DNA of 64,000 bases from Sipunculus nudus. Its lineage: Eukaryota; Annelida; Sipuncula; Golfingiida; Sipunculidae. Below, in pieces: positions 1 through 14,100 of this stretch (position 1 is the first letter of the stretch; each line of letters begins with the position of its first letter). The notes beneath the pieces were generated by a model, which was given only the letters and a program-made list of their open reading frames with translations, ran no database searches and was not told where the DNA came from. The position numbers and the translations under genes were made by a program. The stretch is from the NCBI GenBank assembly GCA_026874595.1, contig CM049316.1, forward strand, positions 64,959,176 to 65,023,175. Direction: 5' to 3'.

Positions 1-194
1 AAATCTATACTCTCTGTACACAGTGGCAAAATATAAATAAAACAACAATAACTGCAAGTGCAAATGTTTCTGATAAAACTCATGCAAAACATAAACCCTG
101 GTATGTCAAATCTGATGGTCAGTCAATAGACATTAGTACCATAAATGTCCTTAAAAATATGGACCACTACAAGAACCAGGATAATGAGGGTTTA

Positions 195-1530
195 CAATAG
201 TCTGGAACCATGTACGTGGTCATCTAAATTGAGTGGTCATGACAGCCAGATGGTTGTCTTAGTGGGGTGGTCATGATAGCTGGATGGTCATCTTAGTGGG
301 GTGGTCGTGATAGCTGGATGGTCGTCTTAGTGTGGTGGTCGTGATAGCTGGATGGTCGTCTTAGTGTGGTGGTCGTGATAGCTGGGTGGTCATCTTAATT
401 GGTTGGTCATGATAGCTGGATGGTCATTTTAATTGGGTGGTCATGATAGCTGGATGGTCATCTTAGTGGGGGGGTCATGATGGCTGGATGGTTGTCTCAG
501 TGGTTTGGTTGTGATAGCTGGATGGTCATCTTAAGTGGTTGGTCATGATAGCTGGATGGTCATTTTAGTTGGGTGGTCATGATAGCTGGATGGTCATCTT
601 AGTGGGGTGGTCGTGATAGCTGGATGGTCGTCTTAGTGTGGTGGTCGTGATAGCTGGATGGTCATCTTAATTGGTTGGTCATGATAGCTGGATGGTCATT
701 TTAGTTGGGTGGTCATGATAGCTGGATGGTCATCCTAGTGGGGTGGTCATGATGGCTGGATGGTTGTCTCAGTGGGTTGGTTGTGATAGCTGGATGGTCA
801 TCTTAATTGGTTGGTCATGATAGCTGGATGGTCATTTTAGTTGGGTGTTCATGATAGCTGGATGGTCATCTTAGTGGGGTGGTAATGATAGCTGGATGGT
901 TGTCTTAGTGAGGTCATCATAGCTGGATGGTCGTCTTAGTGGGGTGTTCATGATAGCTGGATAGTCATCTTAGTGGGGTGGTCATGATAGCTGGATGGTT
1001 GTCTTAGTGGGGTGGTCATGATAGCTGGATGGTTGTCTTAGTGGGGTGGTCATGATAGCTGGATGGTCGTCTTAGTGGGGTGGTCATGTTAGCTGGATAG
1101 TCATCTTAGTGGGGTGGTCATGATAGCTGGATGGTTGTCTTAGTGGGGTGGTCATGATAGCTGGATAGTCATCTTAGTGGGGTGGTCATGATAGCTGGAT
1201 GGTTGTCTTAGTGGGGTAGTCGTAATAGCTGGATGGTTGTCTTAATGGGGTGGTCGTGATAGCTGGATGGTCATCTTAATTGGTTGTTCATGATTAAGCT
1301 GGATGGTTGTCTTAGTGGGGTGGTCATGAAAGCAGGATGGTTGTCTTAGTGAGGTGCATGGTCGAGATGGCCTGATGTTGTCTTAGTGGGGTGGTCATGA
1401 TAGTCGGATGGTCTTCATTAAGTGGGGTGGCCATGATAGAAGCATGGTAGTCTTTTTGGGGTGCTCATGATAGCCTGATGGTTGTCTAAGCTGGGTGGTT
1501 GTGATGGCCGGATGGTTGTCTTAGTGGGGT
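195..1530. repeat. 34-bp minisatellite, about 39 copies
   Basis: Consensus unit close to GGTCATGATAGCTGGATGG followed by TCATCTTAGTGGGGT. Variants TTAATTGGT / TTTTAGTTGGG recur every 136 bp (about 400, 536, 672 and 807), so four units form a higher-order repeat. 34 is not a multiple of 3 and no long frame is open, so it is not coding. It may lie in a later WD40-gene intron or beyond that gene. Confidence 0.93.
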
Positions 1531-1540
1531 GGTCAGTGTA

Positions 1541-4500
1541 TACAACTTCCTTATTAGACAAGCAGTTGATATACCAGTTTTATGTTTTGCCAAGCAGCAA
1601 ATACAAATCATAAACACACACACACATAAGTATATGTATATATGAAAGTTCACATATGAAAATACATAAATAAAAATACCCCATTGTGTCAGACTTGCCT
1701 TAAAGGTAAACATCAACATGTATGATTTGCGCTACAGTTAAATTAATTAAGTGAATTCAGTTAAATTATTACAAATGGCAACCCCATTTTGCCAGACCAT
1801 GGATGTTTGAAATGCTTCCTTTGAGTCCCTCTAACTCTGAAACAATGAGGTTTTTTGTAAACATGTACAAATAAAAAAAACTACAAAAAAAAACAAGCAA
1901 ACTGCACTGTAAAATATCAGCTGTGACAGCAAATCTATTGGCTACAGCACTGCTGAGATACTTACTCATGATACAAAGTGACCCGTTGTGAGGAGGCATT
2001 ATGGGATAGGAAACAAAGCATAAAATAGTTTAGTGATCATAGTAAAATATTGAACAGATGGTGTGAAACACACATCTCATGAAATGGCAAGGCATGTGAT
2101 TATTTGCTGATGGTGTTTAATTTAAGGTAAAATCAAAGATATCAATAAAAAATTAACAATGTTATTATAAGAAACCTTCATGATAGCGAATATTAGGAAA
2201 TGGTAATAAAGGTAATAATCTGGTTATTATAAACTCTCGAAAAACTGTCAACAGTTAAAGGACAGTTATTTTCTGAAAATGAAAAACACCTGCAAACAGA
2301 AGATAAAAGAAGACTTTTATATGGAAGAGAGGTTTTAATAATGTACAGAAAGTAAAAATTATTATTTGGCATGAACCAATGTGCCAAAATTAGATCAAAC
2401 AATTTGTAAGGACAAACAGGAAGCGACACTGAAAATATATTATCTGGGAATACATAGTTCATAAAAACGTTTCCTAAGTTCACATATATCCATAGGACCT
2501 TTTTATATTAGATTAATCATGAGAAAAATATTTCAGTGCTGCCAATCTGGATTTAAAGGAAAATTGTGTTAAATCTTAGAATAAAAAAGTATAAAGAGTA
2601 TGAAAAAAGTAAAAATCATTGCCAAATAGCATAAATTTTGTACAATTTATAGCATGCAATACTTCTACACAAATATATACATATATTCCTGTATTCCATA
2701 TATCAAGTGATTTTGTAAAACAGTGGCAAGATCGCAGAAAAAATCTCTTTTAAAATATTATGAAATATTGACAGAGCATGTCTGAGTACTGGTTCAGGTA
2801 AACAGCCTAAATCACCACCTGAAGATGATGATTTTAGAAAAACAGTATAAAAAAGTGTTAACCCCTGAATATAGTATGAAAAAGTATAAAAAAAAGTCTT
2901 GCCTGATAAAAGTATGTTACTTTTAAAAAACATGGCAGCACTGACAGTCAGTTCAACTTTAAGATTTGTCACATACTGCCCCACAAGAAACAGAAAAATT
3001 CTTGTCATGTTTTGGAATACGATTTCTGCATCATGAGAACCACAAAAAAGTTTCAACTTTCTGTATCACCCTTTTAACATCATGAAAATATGTCACATTC
3101 TGCATCATATGAGACTGAAAAAAGGTTACCATATCTAACATCAATACAACATCATGAAATAGAAGTGTCACATTCTACATTTACAGTCAGAGAAAAGTAT
3201 TTGACTTATTCTGGAACTTGAGTGGCAGGAAATGTGTCTCATTTTGCTTCATGAATGACAGGAAAAATCATATTCTGCAAGATACATAGTGTTTCTTGAA
3301 ACAGAATAAAATATCAGACTTGAGTGGCAGAATATGAACACATTCTGCTCTATGAGAGCATGTCCTGCATCATGAAAGGTTTAAAAGACTGATACATTGT
3401 GCACTGTCAGAGGTAGTGGCATTTTCCCCCTCTGACATTAGAGTCTATCAAATGTCAGAGCGGCATGCTCTCTAATGGATAGAACTGCACTGTAAATCTC
3501 AATGCTTATGCAAATATTTAGGTCATTTTTACAAGACCTCACAGGCCTGTACACTATCACTTAAAATAAACCACACAAATTGTCATATTTGTTTGTGTAC
3601 TTTTTATTAACACCTACCATGTGCAAAAAAGATTCTGTAATAACTCAGCATATTTGTAAATCTACATGCACATTTGTTTAATTTCTGATCGCATACATCC
3701 ATGTCATACAGAGGTTATGTGATTGATGGATAAGTCATGCGGGAGCAAGAAATGATAGCGGTTACTGTAGAGATGGGATTTACATATTTGCAACAGGATG
3801 GATGGACATTACAGTGCAGTTCTCTGTATGACAAGTGTTATGACTCAAAGTAGGATATCAGTTCAATAGAAATGCCTATTGAGTCGAGTATTCACAGCTC
3901 CAGGAGAGACAGAAAAGTTGTTACATTGTGTTTTGTGAGACACTAAAAGATGTTACATTGTGCATCATAAAAGACAGGCAGAAGGCTGTCATATCCTGTA
4001 TCACATACACTGCTGACTGGACACAGAATAATATTTGCATGAAACAAATACAAAGCTATGTTGTGATATTAAGATTAAACAGTTAAGCGACATAAACTTT
4101 ACCAAAGATCCAGGCCTCTGTGTTAGACATGAAATATTGTACACACATTTAATATTAATTATACAGCAATTTTTTTTACCAAACCAAGAAGCAAAAAAAT
4201 TATTTCTAACATGGGCCATAAATGGCTAGATTTCTAGAGATTTACTCTCAAAATGGTGGAACAAATGACAACATTATTATGGACCTATTAAACATAAGTA
4301 TGTGGGTATGAGTATTCCAAATATAATTAAGTAATAAAAATCTCCAGCATTCAAACATAAAACTTAATTTCATCCTATCATAGAATAAAGGGAAAGAATT
4401 GAAATTTGGTTAATTACTGGAAGTTATTTAGTTGAAATCAAAGTTGAGACTGGACTGGTTCCCCACTCTAATAATGCACCACAGTGCTCTTATTAAGCAC

Positions 4501-4715
4501 AAAACAAAGCATGTGAACCATCCTGAATGACAGCTAAATTATTCATTGATTATATTAATATTTATATTATGAGTCATACTGTGCGACATGCACAAAAAAA
4601 TTTAAAAGTCTAAATTATGACATGAACAAGATGGCCACATGCCTGTCTGAGTAATCATAGCTCTGCAGGGCCTGAATTGAGGGAGGAACCAGTCTACATC
4701 TAGAGATAGACTGAC
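1541..4715. other. AT-rich stretch without recognisable gene
   Basis: Contains a short CA/TA microsatellite (1612-1645) and, at about 2960-3430 and 3900-4010, a very diverged tandem pattern around CATTCTGCATCATGAGA. Short reading frames show no family resemblance. If the WD40 gene continues past exon 19, this is its intron. Confidence 0.5.
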
Positions 4716-5134
4716 CTGCTTCGTTCCTGCTATTTCCTTGAGTTGATCCTCACTGAGCTGCGGTGGACGATAAGCCTCCTCCTGTTTCTTCACTGCTTCT
4801 TCTATGACTCTCTGCGGCCATAACAGTCTCACAAGCACCGAGTTCGGGATGAACCCAGTGGGATTAATCGGCAGCGGTGGTAACTTATCCTCCTCCTCCT
4901 CTTCTTCTTCCTTGATTTCCTCCATGGCCTCAGCCTTGACCTCTTCTTCTGTGACCTTGACCTCATCTTCTGTGACCTTGACCTCATCCTCCTTGACTTC
5001 CTCTGGTTTTTCTTCCTCTATGCTCTCTGTTTCTATCTTTTTAAGTTTCTTCTTTTTCTTTTTAGGCTGCAAGGCTGTAGCAGGTGAAGGGAAGAAACCA
5101 GGGGGGCCTGTATCCAAACTCCGCTCCTCCTCCA
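4716..5134 (-). CDS. WD40 gene exon 19, residues 851-990, Lys/Glu low complexity
   Basis: 419 nt. Acceptor TTTAAAACAG; reads VEEERSLDTGPPGFF, then a run of six Lys, then 7-residue repeats (EDEVKVT EDEVKVT EEEVKAE), a seven-Glu run, and PTGFIPNSVLVRLLWPQRVI...LKEIAGTKQ. The donor GTCAGT at 4715 is modest. If it is not used, the frame stays open for 37 more codons to a stop at 4602-4604, so a shorter isoform is possible. No further exon is recognisable between 1 and 4600. Confidence 0.82.
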
Positions 5135-8100
5135 CTGTTTTAAACAGATCAGAGATGCATCTAATAACCATCATGACAGAGAGATTCATGTTTGGGTTAT
5201 TATCTATGTGTGCTAATTTCTCAGCATCTGTTTTGAAAATTGGGAGTCAACACAGTTTCTTTACATGAGAATTAGTTTGTAAAATCATTGTGAACAACAA
5301 AATCCTGCTTTGAATATCTGGAATACAAACTTGTGAGGTTGTGCCTGCTTTTACCTGTCAAGGATAAGTGTGTTTTTTGCTTTAATATTCATGAAAACTA
5401 TTGAATTCTGATACCAATTTCAGTGAGAAGCATTAATGATTTTACTATCTCTCCTTAGAGTCATTAATAATACCACTGATTTCTGTCGAGGTAACTGATA
5501 ATCATACTGGTTTCATCCATCAATACACTAATGTACTACAATAACCCTAAATGCTATGAACTGTCTTACCTTCTGCTGGTTTGGGGTTGAGCATTTCTTT
5601 CACAGTGTCTGTTTCATAAGGGTCGTCCTTGGGAGGCTGGATGAAAGACATATTTAACAAAAGATCTAAAAGTGTGATGTACATAAGTGCATGCAATTAT
5701 CCACATAAGAACTGTTGTGTACAATATTTTCAAATGGTTGTTCATAACAGCCGTGTAACACACTTTTACAAGGCATAATAGTATAAATTGCCTGCAAAAA
5801 TTTAATTCAGATATCTTGAACTTCCATAGTCCTCCACAAGCTTCAGTCCAAGACAATTGACAAAAACCTCTGTTACAATCATATTTTAAAAAAAAAAAGA
5901 TATTCCATACAAATCTTCAAAACTTTCAAATTGTCAACATTTCATTTCATTTTATTAATTTAAATTTTCAAATCCATCATGTATATGCATTAAGAAACAT
6001 TAGCCAATCAGCAAAAAGATAAATCTGAAGAATATTATTGTGACATATGAGTAAAACCCATTTACCCCAATTTCTGGAATTAAAAAAAAAAATTACCTCA
6101 ATTTCTGGTCTGCTGTAGAAAATCTTGAGATATCTATCAAAGGCAGCCCTCTTTGTGGCAGGGGTTGACCTGGGCTTTATTTTAGCCTGAAGGTCGCCAT
6201 CTCTGATCTGACAAAGTTCATTCTCCCTCTGGTCAATCAGTGCAAAGGCCTGGAAAAAGATAATTAATGTTGACATAATGTACTGTACCATGAATAATTA
6301 TAATCAGTCTTTTCAGTAGGTGAATACTTGTATAAAGAGCACTTGTGATCTAGAAAAGTATGATTCTTTGTTTTCTTGTATGTTAACAGATTTTCAATAT
6401 TGATGGATTTTGTATAAATTGTTTCGGAAAATTGATGGACAACCCTTTGTAGGATAAGACTACAAAGGATGGGACAAAGGAGCCACTCTTCAACAAACTA
6501 TCATCCTAAAATGATATCATTCACTATAACATGTTTAATATCAGAGCAAAATGCCAATCTCAAGGTCAAAACCAACACCTAGCTAACTGGCAAAAAACTC
6601 CAAACAAGGAGGTGTCTTTGCAGTCTCTGGAAACTAACGAGTCATTCCGAAGTCATGCCTAGAGCAGAGTCTCATGCTACAACAATTAGCACCGGGCATC
6701 CCTCTGTGCCTTTGACCAGCAAGTTTTATGACACCTGTCAGCAATATTCGACCTGGACAGACCCAGAGTTGTAACTCAATTTACTTAACCTCCTTGTTCC
6801 TAAAAATGTCTATAAGTCAGCAGTGGGAAAAAAAACAAAGAACACTGCAAACGTGCATAATATGCCTGTTGTGTATCTGGAGACCTTTGACCTCATTGAA
6901 TATGGGTGAATTTTGATGAGAAGGTAATTCCAGGTGAGAAACTCTATTGGTAAATAAGTGTAATGTGTCTCATGAAAATCCATAGGATTTTTGGTAAGTC
7001 ACCAAGGTGCCTCCAAAGTGTGGAGACCTCTGACCTCATTAAATATGTGTGGATGTTTCCCATAATCGAACTTGGGCGAGATAATCTGTTGGTAAGTAGA
7101 TATGGTGAGTTTCTTGAAAATCCATCAAAGCCCCAGCGACACTGAAAGTTAATGGACGGACAGACCGGTGGGTACCTATATATCATTATACTACTGTCAT
7201 ATGACAGGCATATGAAAACACAGAAAACACTGACCTTTTCCCGAAGTTTCTTTTCTCTCATGACTTCCTCTGTTTCCTCTTCTGTCAAAATGTCCACAAA
7301 GTGGGTATACCTGCAATTAGATTTAACATATGTAAAAGACAGAGATCAAATCTCAAGTAGATGTCAGATCAAATGGGAGACTGGCTCTCAAATAAATCTG
7401 CATGTTTATTTCTGATAAAGCATGAGGCCTAGAAACTGCTTGGCAAATTAAGTCCAGGAACTAACAGTCTCAGCATTTTAAATGTTCTTCTTTAGGTGAC
7501 CACACTCACTTGAATGAAGAGTGTGAGGCTTTAAGCCTCTTGATATCTTCCTTGTGGAGTCTGTTCAACAGATCTTCGTTGTATGGCAGCGCTTTCTCCT
7601 CTATTTCGCGAGGAAAGCCCATAGAAATCATCTTGAAGCGGTGTGCCTTAGGCATATCTGTTGGCAAGAATAAAAATTATACTAACTCTAACATGGGAAA
7701 TTTCTGTGGCAATGATTTTGCTTTCATTCCTCATATGCAGGTTTTGTATTTCTTGGATTAATCTGGAATTAGATTTAAATTCAGCTAAAGGGGGTAGGTA
7801 ATGTTACAAAAATGCTTCTACAAAATCAGTGAATATTTCATGTATGCAAATAAATTATAGTGATGCTACATTTACAATTTTATATAGGAACTGAATGACA
7901 GAAAAACTTTTATAAAATACCTTGTACAGATGTACAATAGAAGGCAGGATTTTTCAAGAACATGACAGAAAACTTTCCATAGATTTACAGTTTCATTTAT
8001 ATGGACAAGCCAGATGTATCACCTACAACCCAAATAAACTGAGCTTAACATTAAATTTGTTATCATTTTCTTTACCGCCATGCATAGTGAACTAACTGAA

Positions 8101-11100
8101 TACTTTACTGTCAACTATATTTAGTCTGGTGTAACTGAGAAAAAAATGGAAGCACAATTTGAGAGGTTATATATCATAAGCTAAAGAAATTCATCAAAAA
8201 GAATAATTTTGATAGACTAGCTGTATATACTTAATTCCAGTATGTGACTTGTGACTTTTGTGTTTTAATCTACATGCAAAATGACAGCTCCCATGAGTGG
8301 TTTTGACATTTTTGCAAGGTCAGGCAGGATCAGATAAGGGCATTGAAATATGACAGGAAAGTACTCCAAAGACACCCTCAAGTAGGGAATTATCTGTTGA
8401 GAGAGTCTGGTGACCATTACACCTGTATCTTCTAAGTAGAAGCTGGAGGAACACATTGGGGGTGACCACACCCTCATCTGAAAAATTTTAGAAGGACTGA
8501 TAGTATTGATACTTACAAGTTTTGTAGCTGACTTTGTGGAGATGGTTCCCAATACCAACCAACAGATCCCCTCGCTGACTGCAGAAAGCCAGACTGCTTG
8601 GCTGGGCATTCAGTTTTATCAATCTAATAATGATAACAAAAAAATAATTTACATGCAACAGAGAATTGGTTGGCTGATTATTCAAGCTCTGCCTTCTATT
8701 TGTTGCAATATAAACAAAAAATAAGGGAAACAGGAATACATATTTTCTTAGAAGGACAGGTAGCCTAACATGTCCTTTGAGAAAGTATTACGTTTCTGCA
8801 AAAAATTAACCTCTGCTCCCAGTCAGAAAAAGAAATCAATTCTTTAAGATTAAAATCAATCAAAAAATAACACAAACACTGATCCTATCTTAACAGATCC
8901 TGTACTTCTTAAGATTGTTTTCCATGTTTCTCTTTGAGGAAAATTCCTGAGTATGGACACTAGTGTAACCTGGGATGAGTCCATTACAGACAGGTTACAT
9001 ACATCTCAGTGCATCTGACTCAATAACATAACTGCTTTATGTAGTATCTTCATGCCAATATGACTACCACCAGGCCAATTAAGAGACAATAAGAATCAGA
9101 AATGGTAAAAACATATAAATATAGACTGGACTCCCACCCTACCTGACAATGTTGTTAGCCTCATTCCACACTCGTATTGTGCCGTCATGGCTGGCAGATG
9201 CAAACAACTTCATCTTTGGACAACAGTCAAGTCCAGTTATGGAGTCCATGTGGTCTTCCTCTGGTGTGTGGTCGTATCGATCTGAGAGAAAACAGTTTTA
9301 ACTTTTCTTGACAATATAGACATTTAAGCAGCATGATGTTCTTGCAAATCATTTTACAGAAGGGGTCAAGATTATAACCTAACTTCTCCCCCTGAAGCAA
9401 GTGTCTCTTGCATATTAATAAGTGACTCAGCACACCAACAAATCACACATCTTGCTGCGATCACGTGACAATATTTTCTTCAATACCAAGCAAGGAGAAT
9501 ATGCTTCATTCCGATTTGTTCACCAGCAAGATTAACAAAACCATCTCCTAAAATCCGTTTCAGAGGGATAACACAGAGGTGGGGGGGAGGGGGTAGATTC
9601 TCATGTAGGCTGTTGTACAAATTCTCTTGTAAACTTATCATCATTATATAATGACATTTTTATATGTAATTTTCAATCTGATCATCATGAAATGACATTT
9701 TAACTCATGTTCCATGTTGTCTTGACTGGCTCCTATAAAATATATCATCTATGGAAAAACCAGATACTTCATTTTACTTTATTTGAATATTAAATTGTAG
9801 CTATACAGGTGGCTGATTTGGTATTTTATGATGACAACCTCAGTTCAGCAGATTCACATACCCATATGCAATGGCTATATAATATATACCCATATATAAT
9901 TTAAAGATACTTAAAGATATTAATATATATACTGTTTATCATGGGTATTATAGTTTTGATTATGTAAGGGCTGGTGGCCCTCTGTAAAAGAATTAATGAA
10001 ACTGTATAACAAAGATTTGCCCACAAGAATCAAATTCAATTCTGACTTTTTCAAATAGTAAATAGCAGAGTAAATAATGATCAATTTTCCGGAAAAAATA
10101 ACTGACAAAAATATATAAAATAACCTGCAAGAGCACCACAAATGTTAATGTGCATAATATGCCCATCTTTTCTTGTGTGGCCTCTGACCTCATTAAATAT
10201 GTGTACATTTTGCCAAAAATTAATGAGAAACAGTTTGGGTTAATATTCATGAGTGTCATGAATATCTATCAGATTTTTGGTAAGTCATCACAGCGCCACC
10301 AAAGTCTGGTGATCTTTGACCTCATTAAGTATGCATGGATTTTGTCAAGAATTCAACAAAGGCCAGATGTTATATTGGTTAATATTTCTGTTGAATTTAA
10401 TCAAAATCCATCATATTCCTGACAAGTTATTGTGTCAACACCACAAAGTAGCCTCATGACCTCTGACCTCATTAAATATGTGTTTATTTTGCCTATAACC
10501 AAACTCGGGTGAGAAAATCTATTGGTAAGAAGTTATGGTGAGTTTGATAAGTTATTAGCCCTATAAAGTTATTGCGGCAACACTAAAAGTTAACAGACGG
10601 ATGGACCGCATGTGTACCATAAAATGTCCTGTCAGGGACAGGCATATAAAAACTAAACTCAAATTTCAAAAGATGAGCTGTAGGGTATGAAGTTTAAGGA
10701 AAATGAAATTTGCTGAATTTGTACGTGACAAAGCTGTCTGCATCCATGTCTCCTCCCCCGGGGCCCCCCTTTCCTCCCACCCCAACCTCCATAAAAACAA
10801 CATTAAAGGGGGTCAGCTTACAAAATAGAGTATCTTACAGACTTCCCATGAAGTACAGGGTAACATCAAACCTTTAATTAATTATTAAAACTAGTAGTGT
10901 TCCCATAATTTTTACAAACAAATGAAAGTTTGATGGCAAGGGGAAATGTATTGGCTAATTTTAATGGTGAGTAACGCTTTATTAACCATGCCCATATCCT
11001 CATATTATAGTAGGATAACAATTTATATGAAATATCTTACTTTTATCATTCAAGTTATAAAGAACGACACTGTAGGTGGCAGTAGTGTGCTCCTGGAATG

Positions 11101-14100
11101 CGACGGCCAGTTTGTTCCTCATGATGCTCATGTGGATGGGTGTGTGGGCGCAGTAGAATGTCATCAGAGGTGCCAGACTCTCTTGTGCATACGGGTACAG
11201 TCTCCACAACTTGATGATGTTATCTGTTGGTGAAATTTTACATTACAGAGTTAGATAAAGAACATGTCCTGAACGACAACATGTTGCATGTTATGTTGTT
11301 GCCTTGGATCATAACAGCACAAAAATAAACTTGAACATCAAATATCTATGACATATTTTCTTTTTCTTTTTATTTTACTGATAGGTCGATGGGAAGTCCA
11401 TTGAATGGGGATTAAGGAAGATATATTATTAAAATGATATGTTATTATTAAGCTTGAAGGAAGAAATAACCTCATGGACATGTATGGATTACGACCAGCT
11501 GCCATTTGGCAGGCTCCCTATGTTACAAACATGTGGGTATCAGTGTTGTAGTTGAGTCATGACCCTTCAAGGCCAAAGCCAAGACTGAGTCAAGGCCTCC
11601 TGAGTCACCACCCTCAGAGACCAAGGCACCACCAATCAAGTCAAGAGTCCAAACAACTAAGATTAAATGTCTGAATTCTGGTTTAAGTTATATTTCAAAT
11701 GCATGTATACAAAATAGGTCAAACTTTAGGGGCCTTGGGTCATGTCACTGAGGCTGGAAGGCCCAGGTAGGTGTCATAGCCTTCCAAGGCCAAGGCCGCC
11801 TCGAGGCCAAGACTGGTCTCCAGACCTCCAACACTGGTCGGTATGTACAAACAGACGGGCTAAGTACCATGCATTTCATATTGTTAGACATCAGGCCTAC
11901 TACCCGTCAGCTATCAGTATTTAGACTGGCACATTAATAGGCCACCCCTATTGTAAAGTAGGCTGGCCTATGGCCGGGAATGCTCAGGCCTCATCACTAT
12001 TCTGCATGCACATGAATGATGCAGAACTGGCCCACGTCTGGTCAGCACTAGGTTTTGTCATTTAGACGAGTTAAGGGGCTAAAGGATAATCGACATACGG
12101 CGAAGTTCAGTAGCCTGCCACAACCCTTCTAGCCCCCTGTTTATCATGTGTAACTATCAGACTGGCAGTATAATAAAAAGGACAGATATTTCAGCAACTT
12201 GGTAATTTAAACCTAAAACTCTGTGTTGTTTTCTATTATCTGATTTTCAAATAGTAGTACCTTGCCTAACATGAGCAAGTCACACTGCTTTATCATGCAG
12301 CAGTTAAGATGTGCTATCCCTATCATCTTTCATATTACACATGGTAGTTCATTACTGGTTGTAAATAGTATTCTGCCCTTTGCCTCACAAATAAACATAC
12401 CTGTTAATATTTTACAACTGTAGCACACTAAAGAACACTTTTGTCAAAATTTCTGTATGCACATTTATGTATGATTGAATTTTGGGCCGCAGGCCTGATA
12501 TTACAATGAACATTATTATTAGTAGTAGTATTATTATTATTACTATTATCATTATCATTATAATCATTTTTATAATTATTATTATTATTATTATTATAGC
12601 TGTAGCAGTGAAGTTATTGTGCATGAACTGACATAAATTTGTTTCAGTTACAGACGTTGGTATTAAAGATGTATCAAATTTTATTCAATAATATATAAAC
12701 TATAAAGACTGCAGGTCCTGATCATTGTATATTTTATTTTACATCTAAAAATGTGTAAGATTTATTTAATGGCATACTCACCAAGACCTGCTGAGATGAG
12801 CTGATCTGCTTTAGAGTTGGCCACCATACTCAGAACACCTTTGCTTCCATGGGCCTGAAATTATCAAAGATATTTAACAGACAGGGGAAGATATATTTCA
12901 TGTTCACAGGACCTGACAATATTCTTCATCATCTATTATTGTCTTTGAAGATTTGGGGCCTTTTTTTCTGCAGGAGGCGTTATATTAATTAGTTTTCATT
13001 ATTAAATAGGTGAAGGGGGATTTAAGGTAAAAAAAAAATTTTAAGAGGGGGAAGTGGCAGAAATAAGGCCCTACTTAGGGCCATAAAATCCTAGTAAGCA
13101 AAACCAAAAGGTATTGTTATGCAATGAATGAAGTGAAATATCACCATATGACCATTGAATCCTTCTGCAACTGAGTGGTGTTCTCTCATAATTATATTCA
13201 GACTGCATCATACTTTTGTACAAACTGGATCACTGTACACATGGAAATGCAGAATGGATATGTATTACACTGCTTGCTATTCTTTCTGGTAGTTCAGCCA
13301 GAATCCTGCAAACCTTCTGCTTTGTCAAGTTTAAAGCTGGCTTCCAATCTACCAATTTTCCTGGCCGGAAAAATCAGTAGGATCAGTAGATGTGAGGCTG
13401 CTGTCGGCCAGATTTAAAAAAAAAAACAGAATTTTTTTATAAATCCAGAAGGAAAAAATCAGCTGGAAAAATCCTTGACAATGATTTTCCAGCCAATTTT
13501 AATCTGGCCAGAAAATTTGGTGAATGTGGTGATGACACAAAAAAAATCGGCTGCTTTACAACCCACATTTCCTTCTTTTTATCATTCCTGACGCTAATAA
13601 CAATCCTGGAGACAAAATCAGAAGTTACCAAAATGACCTGAAAAATCTGGTGAACTCCACCGAAAATTGGTAGGTGTGCATGCCCTTGCCGGCTGGTGAG
13701 CCCTGTACATTTTTCTATCGGCTTAAGTAAAAATGGTGAGCAAAAAAAATTTGGTAGACGGAAGGTCAGCTTAAAAAGATAAATAGAAGCTCAGCACAAA
13801 CCTCAATTTCAAACTCCACTTCCCCGCTGTCCCAGTCAAACACACAGATGTGCCCATCTTTACGCCCACCAAGTAGGAGGGTGCGGTTGTTGCTTTTCTG
13901 TTGTTTCACGGGTGCTGTGCCTGTGGCCAGGCTCCTGGTGGCTATCGCTCGCTGCATACCTCCCCACACATCTCCCTCGATGTCAGCAGATATCACATAC
14001 TCATATACCAGCAGGTAGTTGCATCCCTCTGCAAAGCGAGTTCACTTAAACCATGAGTAATATATTCCTTAGTTGACAAAGTTATATTAACCCATCTTAG

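Noticed and set aside
1486-3056. Minus-strand frames of 70-117 codons as further WD40-gene exons
   Set aside because: Composition is Phe/Ile/Lys-rich translated AT sequence, with no continuity with residue 990 and no suitable splice borders.
4804-5268. 154-codon plus-strand frame rich in Ser
   Set aside because: Antisense of the WD40 Lys/Glu-rich exon; the Ser run is the complement of GAG/GAA-rich coding sequence.
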